In this document: in pieces, positions 27,023 through 36,030 of the stretch
Layout: every line of letters starts with the position of its first letter
Numbering within the stretch: the first letter of the stretch is position 1
NCBI GenBank assembly: GCA_002686705.1
Contig: NYYH01000037.1
Coordinates: 1-45,598 of the forward strand
From: Bacteroidota bacterium
GTDB taxonomy: Bacteria; Bacteroidota; Bacteroidia; Bacteroidales; F082
DNA length: 45,598 nt
Direction: 5' to 3'
The notes under the pieces: generated by a model
What the model was told of the DNA's origin: nothing
What the model saw: only the letters and a program-made list of their open reading frames with translations
Database searches by the model: none
Program-made: the position numbers and the translations under genes

Positions 27023-28426
27023 ATGAATTGGTTAATATTTTGGATTGTTCTTTATTTAGTGGTTGTAATTGTCCTTTCATTACGCCATATTAAGTCATCC
27101 GACTTAGAGCAATACCTTGTTAATAACCGTAATACACGCACGCTGCCATTAGTGTTTACTGTGCTCGCCACTTTTGTTGGAGGAGGCACATCAATTGGAT
27201 TAATGGCGATGGGATATGAGTCGGGTTTGGCTGCTGTTGGTATTGGAATTGCCTATGTAATAGGATTTATTATTATGTTCTTTTTTGCAGGAAAGATAAG
27301 AACTCTGGGGTTTACACGAAAAATTTATAGCCTGCCTCATTTTCTTAATCACAGTTATACATCAAGCGAAAATCCGGGTTTTGCCAAGATTTTCTCAGCA
27401 ACAGTTAGTGGCGTGAACATTTTTATATTCTTTTTTCTGCTTGCTGCCCAATTTGTTGCCATGGCAAGCTTACTGAAATTTTCATTTGAAATAGGTTATA
27501 CTTCCGCAGCAATTATTTCAGCAATTATTGTAATCCTATATACAGCTATTGCCGGATTGTCAGGTGTAATAATAACTGACATGATCCAGTTCATTGCGAT
27601 AGTTATTATGATTGTGTTGATCTTTATTCCTGGAATTATAGATGACACGGCATTTTTAAGCCGTTTTGAGGAGTTACCAGAAAGTATGATTAATGGATCA
27701 CATTATGGCTGGATATTTTTAATTGCATTACCACTCTTTTTATCATGGTCGGTATTGGTACGCATGGATATCTGGCAACGTATTCTTGCTGCAAAAAATG
27801 AAAAAACGGCTCGTAAGGTTAGTATTATTTCAGGCTTAGGAATGCTACCTTTTTATATTATTTTCCCAATGGTGGGAATGGCTATTCGAATTATATCTAA
27901 CGAATCTGTTGATCCAAAAGATGTTGCTTATATTTTTATAGATAGACACAGCAGTGGGTTTATTTTTGGCTTTGCAATAGTTGGTTTGCTATCGGCACTT
28001 ATGTCATCCGGTGATAGTTTTTTAAATATTATTTCGATATCAGCCGTTAAAGATTTTGCTGGTTGGGGCAAAGCCGGTGATGGTACTAATATTTACTCAA
28101 TGATAAGGATCACAACGATTGGTTTTGGGATAATTGCTTTGTTTGTGTCTTTGGCTTTTCCATATATTGTTGATCTTATGATCGTTGGGATCTCAACCAT
28201 TGCCCTTTTTGTTCCAATAACTTTATTTGCCCTAATTTCTAAAAATGCTTTTAAGCATCGCAAAATAGCATTAGCAAGCATACTATCAGGTTTTGTGGTC
28301 AATACTATACTATTCACCTGGGGAATAATTTCTCCTGAAGAGTTTTCTGCTAAATCATCATTTATACCAGCTTTTATTGTTGCGGCTGTAGTATTAATTA
28401 TAGGAGTAAATATGAAAAAAAAATAA
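27023..28426 (+). CDS. Sodium:solute symporter family protein (SSS)
   Basis: The 467-residue integral membrane protein has about 12-13 hydrophobic helices and the LeuT-fold SSS hallmarks. These include FVGGGTSIGLMAMGYESG (about 53-70) in TM2, VILYTAIAGLSGVIITDMIQF (about 170-190) and GLLSALMSSGDSFLNIIS (about 320-337), which carries the Na2-site Ser/Thr pattern. SSS members import sugars, proline, pantothenate, iodide, acetate and other solutes with sodium; the substrate here is not evident. It starts one base after the AlbA_2 sensor-like gene, which may control it or sense the same solute. It is followed by tadA after 41 bases. Confidence 0.9.
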   Translation: MNWLIFWIVLYLVVVIVLSLRHIKSSDLEQYLVNNRNTRTLPLVFTVLATFVGGGTSIGLMAMGYESGLAAVGIGIAYVIGFIIMFFFAGKIRTLGFTRKIYSLPHFLNHSYTSSENPGFAKIFSATVSGVNIFIFFFLLAAQFVAMASLLKFSFEIGYTSAAIISAIIVILYTAIAGLSGVIITDMIQFIAIVIMIVLIFIPGIIDDTAFLSRFEELPESMINGSHYGWIFLIALPLFLSWSVLVRMDIWQRILAAKNEKTARKVSIISGLGMLPFYIIFPMVGMAIRIISNESVDPKDVAYIFIDRHSSGFIFGFAIVGLLSALMSSGDSFLNIISISAVKDFAGWGKAGDGTNIYSMIRITTIGFGIIALFVSLAFPYIVDLMIVGISTIALFVPITLFALISKNAFKHRKIALASILSGFVVNTILFTWGIISPEEFSAKSSFIPAFIVAAVVLIIGVNMKKK

Positions 28427-28467
28427 GCCAAACTTATTGAACGAATAACTAAAAATAAATTTTAATT

Positions 28468-28923
28468 ATGTTATCTGACTATTCTGATGATCATTTTATG
28501 AAAGCAGCTCTTAAAGAGGCAGAAATTGCTTTTGAAAGCGGTGAGGTGCCTGTGGGGGCTTTGATTACATGTAATAATCAGATAATTGCTAAGGCTCATA
28601 ACTTAACCGAAACATTAAATGATGTAACGGCACATGCTGAGATGCAAGCATTTACATCTGCTTCCGATTTTATTGGTGGAAAGTATCTTCATGATTGTAC
28701 ACTTTATGTTACTCTCGAACCATGTATTATGTGTGCCGGGGCATCATATTGGGCCCAGATTGGCAGAATAGTTTTTGGTGCCTACGACCCTAAACGAGGA
28801 TACTCCAAAGTTGGAAGTCCAATTACTCATCCTCAGACAAAAATTATTGGGGGCGTATTACAAGATGACTGTGGCAATCTTTTAAGCCAATTCTTTAGTG
28901 AAAAAAGAAATCTTGAGAAATGA
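28468..28923 (+). CDS. tadA: tRNA-specific adenosine deaminase TadA
   Basis: The 151-residue zinc deaminase converts A34 to inosine in tRNA-Arg(ACG). The cytidine-deaminase fold shows zinc ligands H56 and catalytic E58 in HAEMQA, and C86/C89 in PCIMCAGA. The sequence GEVPVGALI near the start is typical of TadA. Length matches the family (about 150-170). It is 56 bases before an RluA-type pseudouridine synthase, making a small RNA-modification pair together with queG further upstream. Confidence 0.93.
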   Translation: MLSDYSDDHFMKAALKEAEIAFESGEVPVGALITCNNQIIAKAHNLTETLNDVTAHAEMQAFTSASDFIGGKYLHDCTLYVTLEPCIMCAGASYWAQIGRIVFGAYDPKRGYSKVGSPITHPQTKIIGGVLQDDCGNLLSQFFSEKRNLEK

Positions 28924-28979
28924 TTAATGTTTCTAGCATAATAAAGGATCTTTGATAACCCGGTGGATAATATAAATTA

Positions 28980-29867
28980 ATGCTGATTTTGCAACAACAT
29001 ATTGTTCCTGAAGGAATACCCAGAATACGTTTGTTGGATTATGCACTACAGGTATTTACTACAATTCCTTCCCGTAGCAATATGAAAAAGGTTATTATGA
29101 GAGGTGCTATATTAGTAGATAGCCAGCCCGGTCAAAAGAGTGATTGGGTAATCGAAAAACAGCAAATAACTTTGATTGATTTAGAGGATAAGCCACCAAA
29201 GCCTTTGGATTTCAAATTAGAAATTATTTATGAAGATGAGCATCTGGCAATCATAAACAAGCCAGCAGGTATTGAAGTAAGTGGCAATAAATATTTCACA
29301 ATACAAAATGCTCTGTTGGCAAACATTAAACCATCTTCAGAAACAGATTCTTTAAAATGGCCTCTTCCGGTTCATCGCCTTGATATGCCTACATCAGGAT
29401 TACTTTTAATTGCTAAAACTACTACAGCTATTATGAAACTTGGACAGCAGTTTGAAACCAGAAAAATAAAAAAGAAGTATCATGCGATAGTTGCTGGAAG
29501 TATATTAGATAGTGGAGAAATTGACTCACCAATTGATGGACAAATAGCGTTAACCAACTTTAAGTGCATCAATCGTTGCCATTCATTAAAAACGAAGTGG
29601 CTCTCATCAGTTGAACTATTTCCTCTAACAGGCCGCACACATCAATTACGTATTCACATGGCAGATTATGGATTTCCTATTGTTGGTGACAAAAAGTATG
29701 GCAAAGGTCCAATATTAGTAGGCAAAGGACTCTTTTTAGCAGCTGTCGAGTTATCCTTTATACATCCGCATAAGAATACTCCCATGAATATCACCATTAA
29801 CCATCCAAAAAAGTTTGACAGTTTGCTTGAACGTGAAGAGCGGAAATGGGTAGAGCACAATAAGTAA
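28980..29867 (+). CDS. RluA-family pseudouridine synthase
   Basis: The 295-residue protein has a degenerate S4-like N-terminal part (about 14-65) and a catalytic domain. The nucleophile is Asp135 in PVHRLDMPTSGLLLIAKT, followed by QFETRKIKKKYHAIVAG and LTGRTHQLRIHMADYGFPIVGDKKYG, both RluA/C/D signatures. It isomerises uridine in rRNA or tRNA; the site (RluA, RluC or RluD type) cannot be fixed from sequence. It converges on the second Crp/Fnr gene with a 33-base gap that shows no obvious hairpin. Confidence 0.9.
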   Translation: MLILQQHIVPEGIPRIRLLDYALQVFTTIPSRSNMKKVIMRGAILVDSQPGQKSDWVIEKQQITLIDLEDKPPKPLDFKLEIIYEDEHLAIINKPAGIEVSGNKYFTIQNALLANIKPSSETDSLKWPLPVHRLDMPTSGLLLIAKTTTAIMKLGQQFETRKIKKKYHAIVAGSILDSGEIDSPIDGQIALTNFKCINRCHSLKTKWLSSVELFPLTGRTHQLRIHMADYGFPIVGDKKYGKGPILVGKGLFLAAVELSFIHPHKNTPMNITINHPKKFDSLLEREERKWVEHNK

Positions 29868-29900
29868 ATTGAACTTAAGCTAATGGTAATCTGAATATTA

Positions 29901-30599
29901 TCAATCCGCCTTACAAAGTGTCTTTAAATAATTGAGATTTAATACCCTTATCGTTTTTCCCTCAAGTTTGATAATCTTTGATTTCTCGAGATTACTTAAA
30001 ACTCTAATGACAGTTTCATATGTAGTTCCTGCAATACTTGCAATATCTTTTCTGGTTGGTGTAAATTCAAGTAGAGTTTTGTCAGTTTTATTGAAACCAA
30101 ATGCATCGATAATGGTCATAATTGACACGGCCACCTTTTCACTCGCGGTTGAAGAAGCCATCATTTTCATACGTTTCTCAGATGCTTTTAACTCATTTGC
30201 ATAATACATCATCATTTGAAAAGCCAGGTCAGTATTTGCCCTAATAGCTTTATAGAAAACATCGATTGGAATAAAGGAAACTTGTGAACTTTCAAGTGTT
30301 ACGGCGGCGGCCAGATAAATCAAATTGCCCCCCAAACCCCGATGACCTAACATTTGTTCAGCAGCTGCAAGTCGAACAATACGCTCCTTATCACCATTAA
30401 AGGATGTAACTACCTTAATTTTTCCCGAATAAATTTGATAGATACCTAATACAGGATCACCTTCACTAAAGATAGTGGCACCAACTGGATAATCTGTTGA
30501 AGTTTTGTAATGAGTAATAAGTGGTTTCCACTCATTAGAGCAATACTTATTTATAAAACAGTTATAATGGTTACAACTTTCGCACTTTCTTTTCATCAT
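29901..30599 (-). CDS. Crp/Fnr-family regulator with N-terminal four-Cys motif (second copy)
   Basis: The 232-residue protein has an N-terminal Cys cluster C6-x2-C9-x4-C14-x5-C20, a cyclic-nucleotide-binding-like beta-roll (about 38-130), a dimer helix (about 133-165) and a winged helix-turn-helix (about 175-228). The recognition helix reads TTYETVIRVLSNLEK, with Glu and Arg four residues apart as in CRP/FNR proteins that read TGA half-sites. The Cys spacing differs from E. coli FNR (CysX2CysX5Cys plus a central Cys), so a [4Fe-4S], thiol or NO-sensing role is possible but unproven. It is the last gene of the nitrate operon, 45 bases after its paralog, and is the better candidate to bind the palindrome at 42197-42212. 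Confidence 0.88.
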   Translation of the reverse strand: MMKRKCESCNHYNCFINKYCSNEWKPLITHYKTSTDYPVGATIFSEGDPVLGIYQIYSGKIKVVTSFNGDKERIVRLAAAEQMLGHRGLGGNLIYLAAAVTLESSQVSFIPIDVFYKAIRANTDLAFQMMMYYANELKASEKRMKMMASSTASEKVAVSIMTIIDAFGFNKTDKTLLEFTPTRKDIASIAGTTYETVIRVLSNLEKSKIIKLEGKTIRVLNLNYLKTLCKAD

Positions 30600-30644
30600 T
30601 CTAAAATTTGGAATCCAATAAAAGAATCTCTAATAGATCTGTTA

Positions 30645-31337
30645 TTACGACTCCATTCGGGTAAGACTTCTTAATGCTGATTCATTTAATACACTTATAT
30701 CATTATCTGTTCTCATGATGATCTCTTCCTTACAAAACGTATCCAAAACTTTTGTCAAAGATTCGTAAGTAATCATTGAAAAATTCGCTAAATCTTGCAA
30801 ACTCATACTCAAATCAATTTTATTTGTTTTTTTACTTTTATAACCAAAAGTATTTATCACTCTTATAAGAGCAGCAGCCACTTTCTCATTAGAGGATTGT
30901 AATACATTTGTCATATTCTTCTGTTCAGACCTGAGCAGTTCATCAGCAAAAAACATCATCATATAAAATGCAAGATCTTTATTTGCTCTGATTAATTTAA
31001 AGAAGTTTTCATTTGATATAAAAGCTATTTCAGATTCAGTTATTGTAGCTGCAGAAATTGGATAAACCATCATTTCGCTTAACCCCCGATGTCCAAGCAG
31101 CTGTCCCTTACCAGCAATTCTAATAATATACTCTTTACCTTCACTAGTTTTAAAAAGTACTTTCGCCTTACCAGAACACATTACATAAATCCCTCTAACA
31201 AGATCTCCCTCAGTAAATATTGATTTTGCTGCTGATATATGCTTACTAATTTTAGTATGCTGCGTATAATCCAACCAATCTGGAAGACAGTATTTGTTAA
31301 TGAAACACTCTGTATTTGGACAATTCCTACAATCCAT
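30645..31337 (-). CDS. Crp/Fnr-family regulator with N-terminal four-Cys motif (first copy)
   Basis: The 230-residue protein has the same plan as its neighbour: C3-x2-C6-x4-C11-x5-C17 (ending CFINKYC), an effector beta-roll (about 35-125), a dimer helix and a C-terminal HTH. The recognition helix (MITYESLTKVLDTF) keeps Glu but has Lys where CRP/FNR members usually have Arg, so its target or affinity probably differs from the second copy. The identical FINKYC phrase in both suggests tandem duplication. It starts 3 bases after the narK-type gene stop, so it is transcribed with the nitrate respiration genes. Confidence 0.87.
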   Translation of the reverse strand: MDCRNCPNTECFINKYCLPDWLDYTQHTKISKHISAAKSIFTEGDLVRGIYVMCSGKAKVLFKTSEGKEYIIRIAGKGQLLGHRGLSEMMVYPISAATITESEIAFISNENFFKLIRANKDLAFYMMMFFADELLRSEQKNMTNVLQSSNEKVAAALIRVINTFGYKSKKTNKIDLSMSLQDLANFSMITYESLTKVLDTFCKEEIIMRTDNDISVLNESALRSLTRMES

Positions 31338-31340
31338 AAT

Positions 31341-32945
31341 CTAAGGGTTTTTCACTTCAGCTTTTGGTCCCTGATAGTACCACCAATTAAGGATCAAACA
31401 AACCAAATAATAAATTGCGAAACCATATAAAGCGTATTCCGGTGTGCCACTTTTTATTTGCTGTCCGAAAACTTTAGGAATAATAAATGCACCATAGGCA
31501 GCAATTGCAGCAGTCCAACCTAACACCGGACCTGCCTGCTCTTTATTAAATATGTAAGGAATACTACGGAATGTTGATCCGTTTCCAATACCTGTAGTTA
31601 AGAAAAGTACCATAAAACTAGCAAAGAATGGCCACCAATATGCTTCTGGAGTTGCGCTATTACGAGCTTGAATAACAAAATAAGCAACCGCTAAAGTAGC
31701 CAGTATTTGAGCGAATGTACTAATAGCAGTAACCTTAGCTCCACTATTTATCTTATCACTTAGCCATCCACCTACTGGACGTATTAATGCTCCGATAACC
31801 GGACCCAAGAATACCCACATTAAAAAGTCAGGTGCATTTGGGTTAACAAATGATGGATCATTTACATTGGTATAAACGAATATATCCTGGCTTAACTTAG
31901 GAAAGGCAGCCGAAAAGCCAATAAACGAACCGAAGGTCATTGTGTAAATAATCGTCATTACCCATGTATGTTTATTGCTGAAAATGGCAAACTGCTTATT
32001 TAGGTTAGTTTTAATATCACCAGGAGTGGCAAACTTCATTAATACTAAAGTAAGTATCACTACCACAGGTAGTACAATCCACATATTGACATGTAAACCT
32101 ATTAATAAATAAGCGCCAACAAAGGCTGCAATCAGGCCTAACACAACCATATATATAGTTTTGCCAACACCTTGTAATGTTGATGGTAATTTTGGTGTTC
32201 CTGTAATGACGTTGTTCATGCCTATGAATGCAGCAACAGTAGAAATAGTTAGTACTGGCACCCATACCCAGCCAGCGTTTTGAAGTCCTGCCAAAGCAGT
32301 TCCAAAAACTTCTCCACCATCAGCTCCAACAGCTCCAAAAAGTGAAAATCCAATAATCCATGGAATAGTCTTTTGCATTACACCAACACCCAGATTTCCG
32401 ATACCGGCATTGAGGCCCAGTGATGTTCCTTGCATGCGTTTGGGAAAGAAAAAACTAATGTTACTCATGGATGAGGAAAAGTTTCCACCACCAAACCCTG
32501 ACAAGGCCGCATAAACAGCAAAAGTCATGTAAGATGTATTCACATCCTGTAAAGCAAAACCTACACCAATAGCCGGGATTAGAAGAAGTAATGTAGTAAA
32601 GAAGATTACATTTCTACCACCACCTATAGCGATTAAAAAGGAATTTGGAATACGCAGTGTTGCACCTGCAAGCCCTGCAATGGCAGGTAAAGTATAGTAA
32701 AGACTATTAATTTCTTTAAGTTTTTCAGTTATTTGGGCAGGATTCATATCCGCCGTTATCATACCAAAGTTGAAACCAAAAGCTTTAAGTTTTGTGGCAA
32801 TAATACTCCACATAATCCACACACAAAAAGCCAGTAGTAGTGCAGGAATTGAAATCCAAAGGTTTTTAGTAGCAATTTTCTTTCCTGTACTGTTCCAGAA
32901 GCTATCATCTTCTACATTCCAGGTACTGAGATTAATTTTAGACAT
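31341..32945 (-). CDS. narK: Nitrate/nitrite MFS transporter, NarK/NarU type
   Basis: The 534-residue transporter has about 12 membrane helices. It contains the nitrate-signature motif GFGGGNFSSSMSNISFFFPKRMQG (TM5) and the second GLNAGIGNLGVGVMQ, both close to E. coli NarK, plus RPVGGWLSDK in the mid-loop. It moves nitrate in and nitrite out across the inner membrane, supplying the cytoplasmic NarG site. It is preceded by a second, different NarK-type gene (64-base gap) and followed 3 bases later by the first Crp/Fnr gene. NarK1/NarK2 labels are not assigned because transport mode cannot be read from the sequence. Confidence 0.93.
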   Translation of the reverse strand: MSKINLSTWNVEDDSFWNSTGKKIATKNLWISIPALLLAFCVWIMWSIIATKLKAFGFNFGMITADMNPAQITEKLKEINSLYYTLPAIAGLAGATLRIPNSFLIAIGGGRNVIFFTTLLLLIPAIGVGFALQDVNTSYMTFAVYAALSGFGGGNFSSSMSNISFFFPKRMQGTSLGLNAGIGNLGVGVMQKTIPWIIGFSLFGAVGADGGEVFGTALAGLQNAGWVWVPVLTISTVAAFIGMNNVITGTPKLPSTLQGVGKTIYMVVLGLIAAFVGAYLLIGLHVNMWIVLPVVVILTLVLMKFATPGDIKTNLNKQFAIFSNKHTWVMTIIYTMTFGSFIGFSAAFPKLSQDIFVYTNVNDPSFVNPNAPDFLMWVFLGPVIGALIRPVGGWLSDKINSGAKVTAISTFAQILATLAVAYFVIQARNSATPEAYWWPFFASFMVLFLTTGIGNGSTFRSIPYIFNKEQAGPVLGWTAAIAAYGAFIIPKVFGQQIKSGTPEYALYGFAIYYLVCLILNWWYYQGPKAEVKNP

Positions 32946-33009
32946 AGTTATTATTTTAAAGTTAGTTTCTTATCTCTGTTTATTGAATTTTATCTATTGT
33001 AAATCACCA

Positions 33010-34548
33010 TTAAAAACTATCAACAAAGGCATCTTTAGATTCTTTAAGCATAAAGAAACAATATACAAGGCTAATAAATGCACCTGCTGAAAGCATAAAT
33101 AAGAAGATTTTATCATCCATATAATTGTATAAGAACAAATATGTTACAGCTCCAACATTACCAAATGCCCCTGCCATTCCAGCAATTCTACCGGTCATTT
33201 CCTTCTTAATTGATGGAATCATAGCAAATGTTGCACCTTCTGCTCCTTGAACAAAGAATGAAGCGAACATTGTGATGACAACAGAAACAATTAGCCATGT
33301 GATAGTATTATATTGTGGTATTAGTGTAGATTCCCCATCAATGCCAACAGGTCCATATTTTGAGATAATTGCCATTAAGAAAAAGCCCACTGTAATACCA
33401 GTCATATAAAGTAACATGGTTGTTTTTCGACTTCCCATTTTATCTGAAAGTAGACCTCCTAAAGGACGTGCCACTAAATTCATAAAAGCAAATGACCCTG
33501 CCACAGCACCAGCCATAGTTAAGGTCATTATTTGGGTGCCATCTTCATAAAGTAAATTGCTAAACACTTCGTAAAAAAACATGGGAAGCATGGATACGAT
33601 AGCAAGTTCGGCTCCAAAATTTGCAAAATAGGTTGAATTCAATGCACCAATACTTCCAAAAGGAAACTTCTCTTCTTCTGGGACACCAGCTTTAAGTCTT
33701 GGTAAATTGAATTTTACAATTCTTGCAACATCTCCCAGGTAAACCGCAGCAAGTATAATCCATGCGATCCAAACCTGTGTCATACTAATCATATGAATAC
33801 CACTAATCATTTGTTTATGCAATACAAATACAACTAAACCGAGTGCACCATATAGGGGTAATTCCCAAACTATGTATTGTCCTAAATCGAAATATGAAGA
33901 TACTGGCATAGCTCCTCCTGTACTCTTTTTTGCCGGAGGCACATATCCTTCAGGATGATCTTTTACTACAAAGAAATAAAAAATACCATATACTGCAGTA
34001 ACTATACTGGTTATTGCTAACGACCAACGCCAATCGCCACCCAACATATACATAGCTACAAATGGAACTGCTGCTGCTGCTGCTGCTGACCCAAAGTTCC
34101 CCCAACCAGCATAAAAACCTTCAGCACGGCCAATGTATTTAGGAGTAAACCAGTTGGCAGTCATTTTAATACCTATTACAAAACCTGCACCTATAGCACC
34201 AAGTGCTAATCTGGATAATACCAACTGCGTAAAATTGTTACCAAAAGCAAATGTTAAACCCGGAATAACCATAATTACCATCAAGCCAGCAAATATTCTT
34301 CTTGGGCCATATTTATCAATTAATCCACCTACAATTATGCGTGCAGGAATCGTTAACGCAACATTAGTTACCAATAATGCTTTAACATTCGATTTGGATA
34401 GCCAGTCGAACTGTTCAATCATTCTTGAAAGAACACCTGCCATGTTAAACCATACAACGAAGGTTAGAAAGAATGCAATCCAGGTAAGATGTAATGTCCT
34501 GATACTAGGATTACTAAAATCCAATAATGAAGGAGTTTTGTGAGTCAT
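33010..34548 (-). CDS. narK: NNP-family nitrate/nitrite transporter (second NarK type)
   Basis: The 512-residue major facilitator has about 12 membrane helices and opens with RTLHLTWIAFFLTFVVWFNMA, typical of the nitrate/nitrite porter family. It has the first signature GAIGAGFVIGIKMTANWF and AGWGNFGSAAAAAAVP, which differ from its partner's GGGNF motif, so the two operon transporters belong to different subgroups. Fused NarK1-NarK2 or paired genes are common in denitrifiers, one importing nitrate with protons and the other exchanging nitrate for nitrite. The GNFGSA motif is followed by an Ala run encoded by a seven-unit CTG/CAG repeat (34068-34088). It lies 67 bases after narI. Confidence 0.92.
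   Translation of the reverse strand: MTHKTPSLLDFSNPSIRTLHLTWIAFFLTFVVWFNMAGVLSRMIEQFDWLSKSNVKALLVTNVALTIPARIIVGGLIDKYGPRRIFAGLMVIMVIPGLTFAFGNNFTQLVLSRLALGAIGAGFVIGIKMTANWFTPKYIGRAEGFYAGWGNFGSAAAAAAVPFVAMYMLGGDWRWSLAITSIVTAVYGIFYFFVVKDHPEGYVPPAKKSTGGAMPVSSYFDLGQYIVWELPLYGALGLVVFVLHKQMISGIHMISMTQVWIAWIILAAVYLGDVARIVKFNLPRLKAGVPEEEKFPFGSIGALNSTYFANFGAELAIVSMLPMFFYEVFSNLLYEDGTQIMTLTMAGAVAGSFAFMNLVARPLGGLLSDKMGSRKTTMLLYMTGITVGFFLMAIISKYGPVGIDGESTLIPQYNTITWLIVSVVITMFASFFVQGAEGATFAMIPSIKKEMTGRIAGMAGAFGNVGAVTYLFLYNYMDDKIFLFMLSAGAFISLVYCFFMLKESKDAFVDSF
34068..34088. repeat. In-frame trinucleotide repeat, (CTG)7 on plus strand
   Basis: Seven perfect CTG units on the plus strand (CAG on the coding strand) encode the Ala run after the GNFGS motif of the NNP transporter. 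A gain or loss of units would keep the reading frame. Confidence 0.8.
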
Positions 34549-34615
34549 AATGTTTTATTATTTATTTATTATCAATATATATTCTATTTTCATGATTACT
34601 GGAACTGGTAACCAA

Positions 34616-35338
34616 TTAATTATTCTTAGAGCGAACACCATTCACTAGTTTTCTGGATGTTCTGATTTTTTTGCGATCCCAATACCAAATCACATACTGG
34701 TAGCTTCTAATGAAATATTGAAACGGATACACCAGAAAATGCATAAAACGAGTAAAAGGAATCATCCCTATCAATATAAAAGCAGATACAATATGGATTT
34801 TGATCGCCAGTGGTAGGGTTATTACAGCAGAGATATCTGGATTAAAATAAATTAAGGATCTCAGGTAAGGTGTCAATACTGCAGCAAACCATGCGGATCC
34901 CCATCTTGCAAAATAAGCTACCCATAATCCTGAAATAACCTGGGTTAACAAAATCAAATAAACAAAAGCATCCATCTTACTTGTTACCACTAATACCCTG
35001 CGATGTTTTAATCTGCGGACAATTAGCATAATTAATCCAAACAGTGTTAACAGACCAAATCCAAAGGATACTACTTCTAAGATGATCAGCCTTACAGGCA
35101 TACTGTCCCATAATAATACACTTCTTGGGAATATAAAAGCTACCAGATGACCGAAAAAGAGGAATAGTATTCCCCAATGAAAAGGTCGGCTACCGTAAAA
35201 TAATTCTCTGCTTTCCAGAAACTGAGATGATAACGAAGACACCTTAAATCCAAAATTCGTATATCTGAAAATGGAACCAACCAGCATGATAACTATTGCC
35301 ACGTAAGGCAACCCGATAAAGAAGAAATAGTTACTCAT
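34616..35338 (-). CDS. narI: Respiratory nitrate reductase gamma subunit, cytochrome b
   Basis: The 240-residue membrane cytochrome b oxidises quinol and passes electrons to NarH. It has five hydrophobic helices. The two haem b groups are expected from H54/H64 in the second helix and H182/H200 near the end. The spacings (10 and 18) match E. coli NarI (H56/H66 and H187/H205). The basic tail RKKIRTSRKLVNGVRSKNN faces the cytoplasm. It is 2 bases downstream of narJ. The presence of the full haem set implies a standard quinol-linked, cytoplasm-facing Nar. Confidence 0.94.
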   Translation of the reverse strand: MSNYFFFIGLPYVAIVIMLVGSIFRYTNFGFKVSSLSSQFLESRELFYGSRPFHWGILFLFFGHLVAFIFPRSVLLWDSMPVRLIILEVVSFGFGLLTLFGLIMLIVRRLKHRRVLVVTSKMDAFVYLILLTQVISGLWVAYFARWGSAWFAAVLTPYLRSLIYFNPDISAVITLPLAIKIHIVSAFILIGMIPFTRFMHFLVYPFQYFIRSYQYVIWYWDRKKIRTSRKLVNGVRSKNN

Positions 35339-35340
35339 AA

Positions 35341-35973
35341 TTAAAATCTTTTTTGTTTACAATTTGAATCACAGATAGACATTTTTGGAGAAGGTATAAG
35401 AAACTCATTTTTACCTGAGAAGGATTCTTCTGAAAAAGCGAATTCTTTTAGACCGTCTCCCTGGAAATCATGCTGAAGAATATCTAATAATACTTCTAAG
35501 AGACCTTTATAATAATTATCAATATTTTTAAACTTGGTGAGCATAAATCTAACAGCTGGAATTGTGATGATGAAACCCAGTTCCTCTGCAAAACTGTTAC
35601 TAGAGGTTTGTGCCAATAAAGTAAGTACGTTTGGTAAATGGTCAGCTAATTCATTGCCACAATCTACGCCTGCAACTTTATGTTCATTTTGCAGATTAAC
35701 AAGTAGTTGTGCCCTTTTATAATCCTCACCGAACATCACATATCCAAGGTCAAGATAACATATAGCCTGAACGTCGAAAGTTTTCAAAAAATATTCCTGC
35801 TGTTCTTTTACAGTAAGTGCTTCAATGGCAGTAACGAAATCGTTTATTTTATCTGCATAATCAGGCATCTGCTTTTGTACACTTTCATATACGGCTTTAG
35901 TCTTTGGCAGTAACATATTATCAGGATATCTAAAGAGATCAGCAAATTGCTTATAATGATTTAATTTGTTCAT
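35341..35973 (-). CDS. narJ: Nitrate reductase molybdenum cofactor assembly chaperone
   Basis: The 210-residue all-helical chaperone of the TorD/DmsD/NarJ fold binds the NarG N-terminus until the molybdenum cofactor and iron-sulfur clusters are inserted. The diagnostic region is KTFDVQAICYLDLGYVMFGEDYKRAQLLVNL (about 64-94), equivalent to the conserved LFEHVHGES/RGQAMVDL region of NarJ. It is slightly shorter than E. coli NarJ (236), and its tail CDSNCKQKRF has two Cys of unknown meaning. It lies between narH (57-base gap) and narI (2-base gap), the usual order. Confidence 0.9.
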   Translation of the reverse strand: MNKLNHYKQFADLFRYPDNMLLPKTKAVYESVQKQMPDYADKINDFVTAIEALTVKEQQEYFLKTFDVQAICYLDLGYVMFGEDYKRAQLLVNLQNEHKVAGVDCGNELADHLPNVLTLLAQTSSNSFAEELGFIITIPAVRFMLTKFKNIDNYYKGLLEVLLDILQHDFQGDGLKEFAFSEESFSGKNEFLIPSPKMSICDSNCKQKRF

Positions 35974-36030
35974 TTATGTTTTTATTAACTGGCGTAACCC
36001 ATCATTACATTTTATATAAAATTTCAACTA

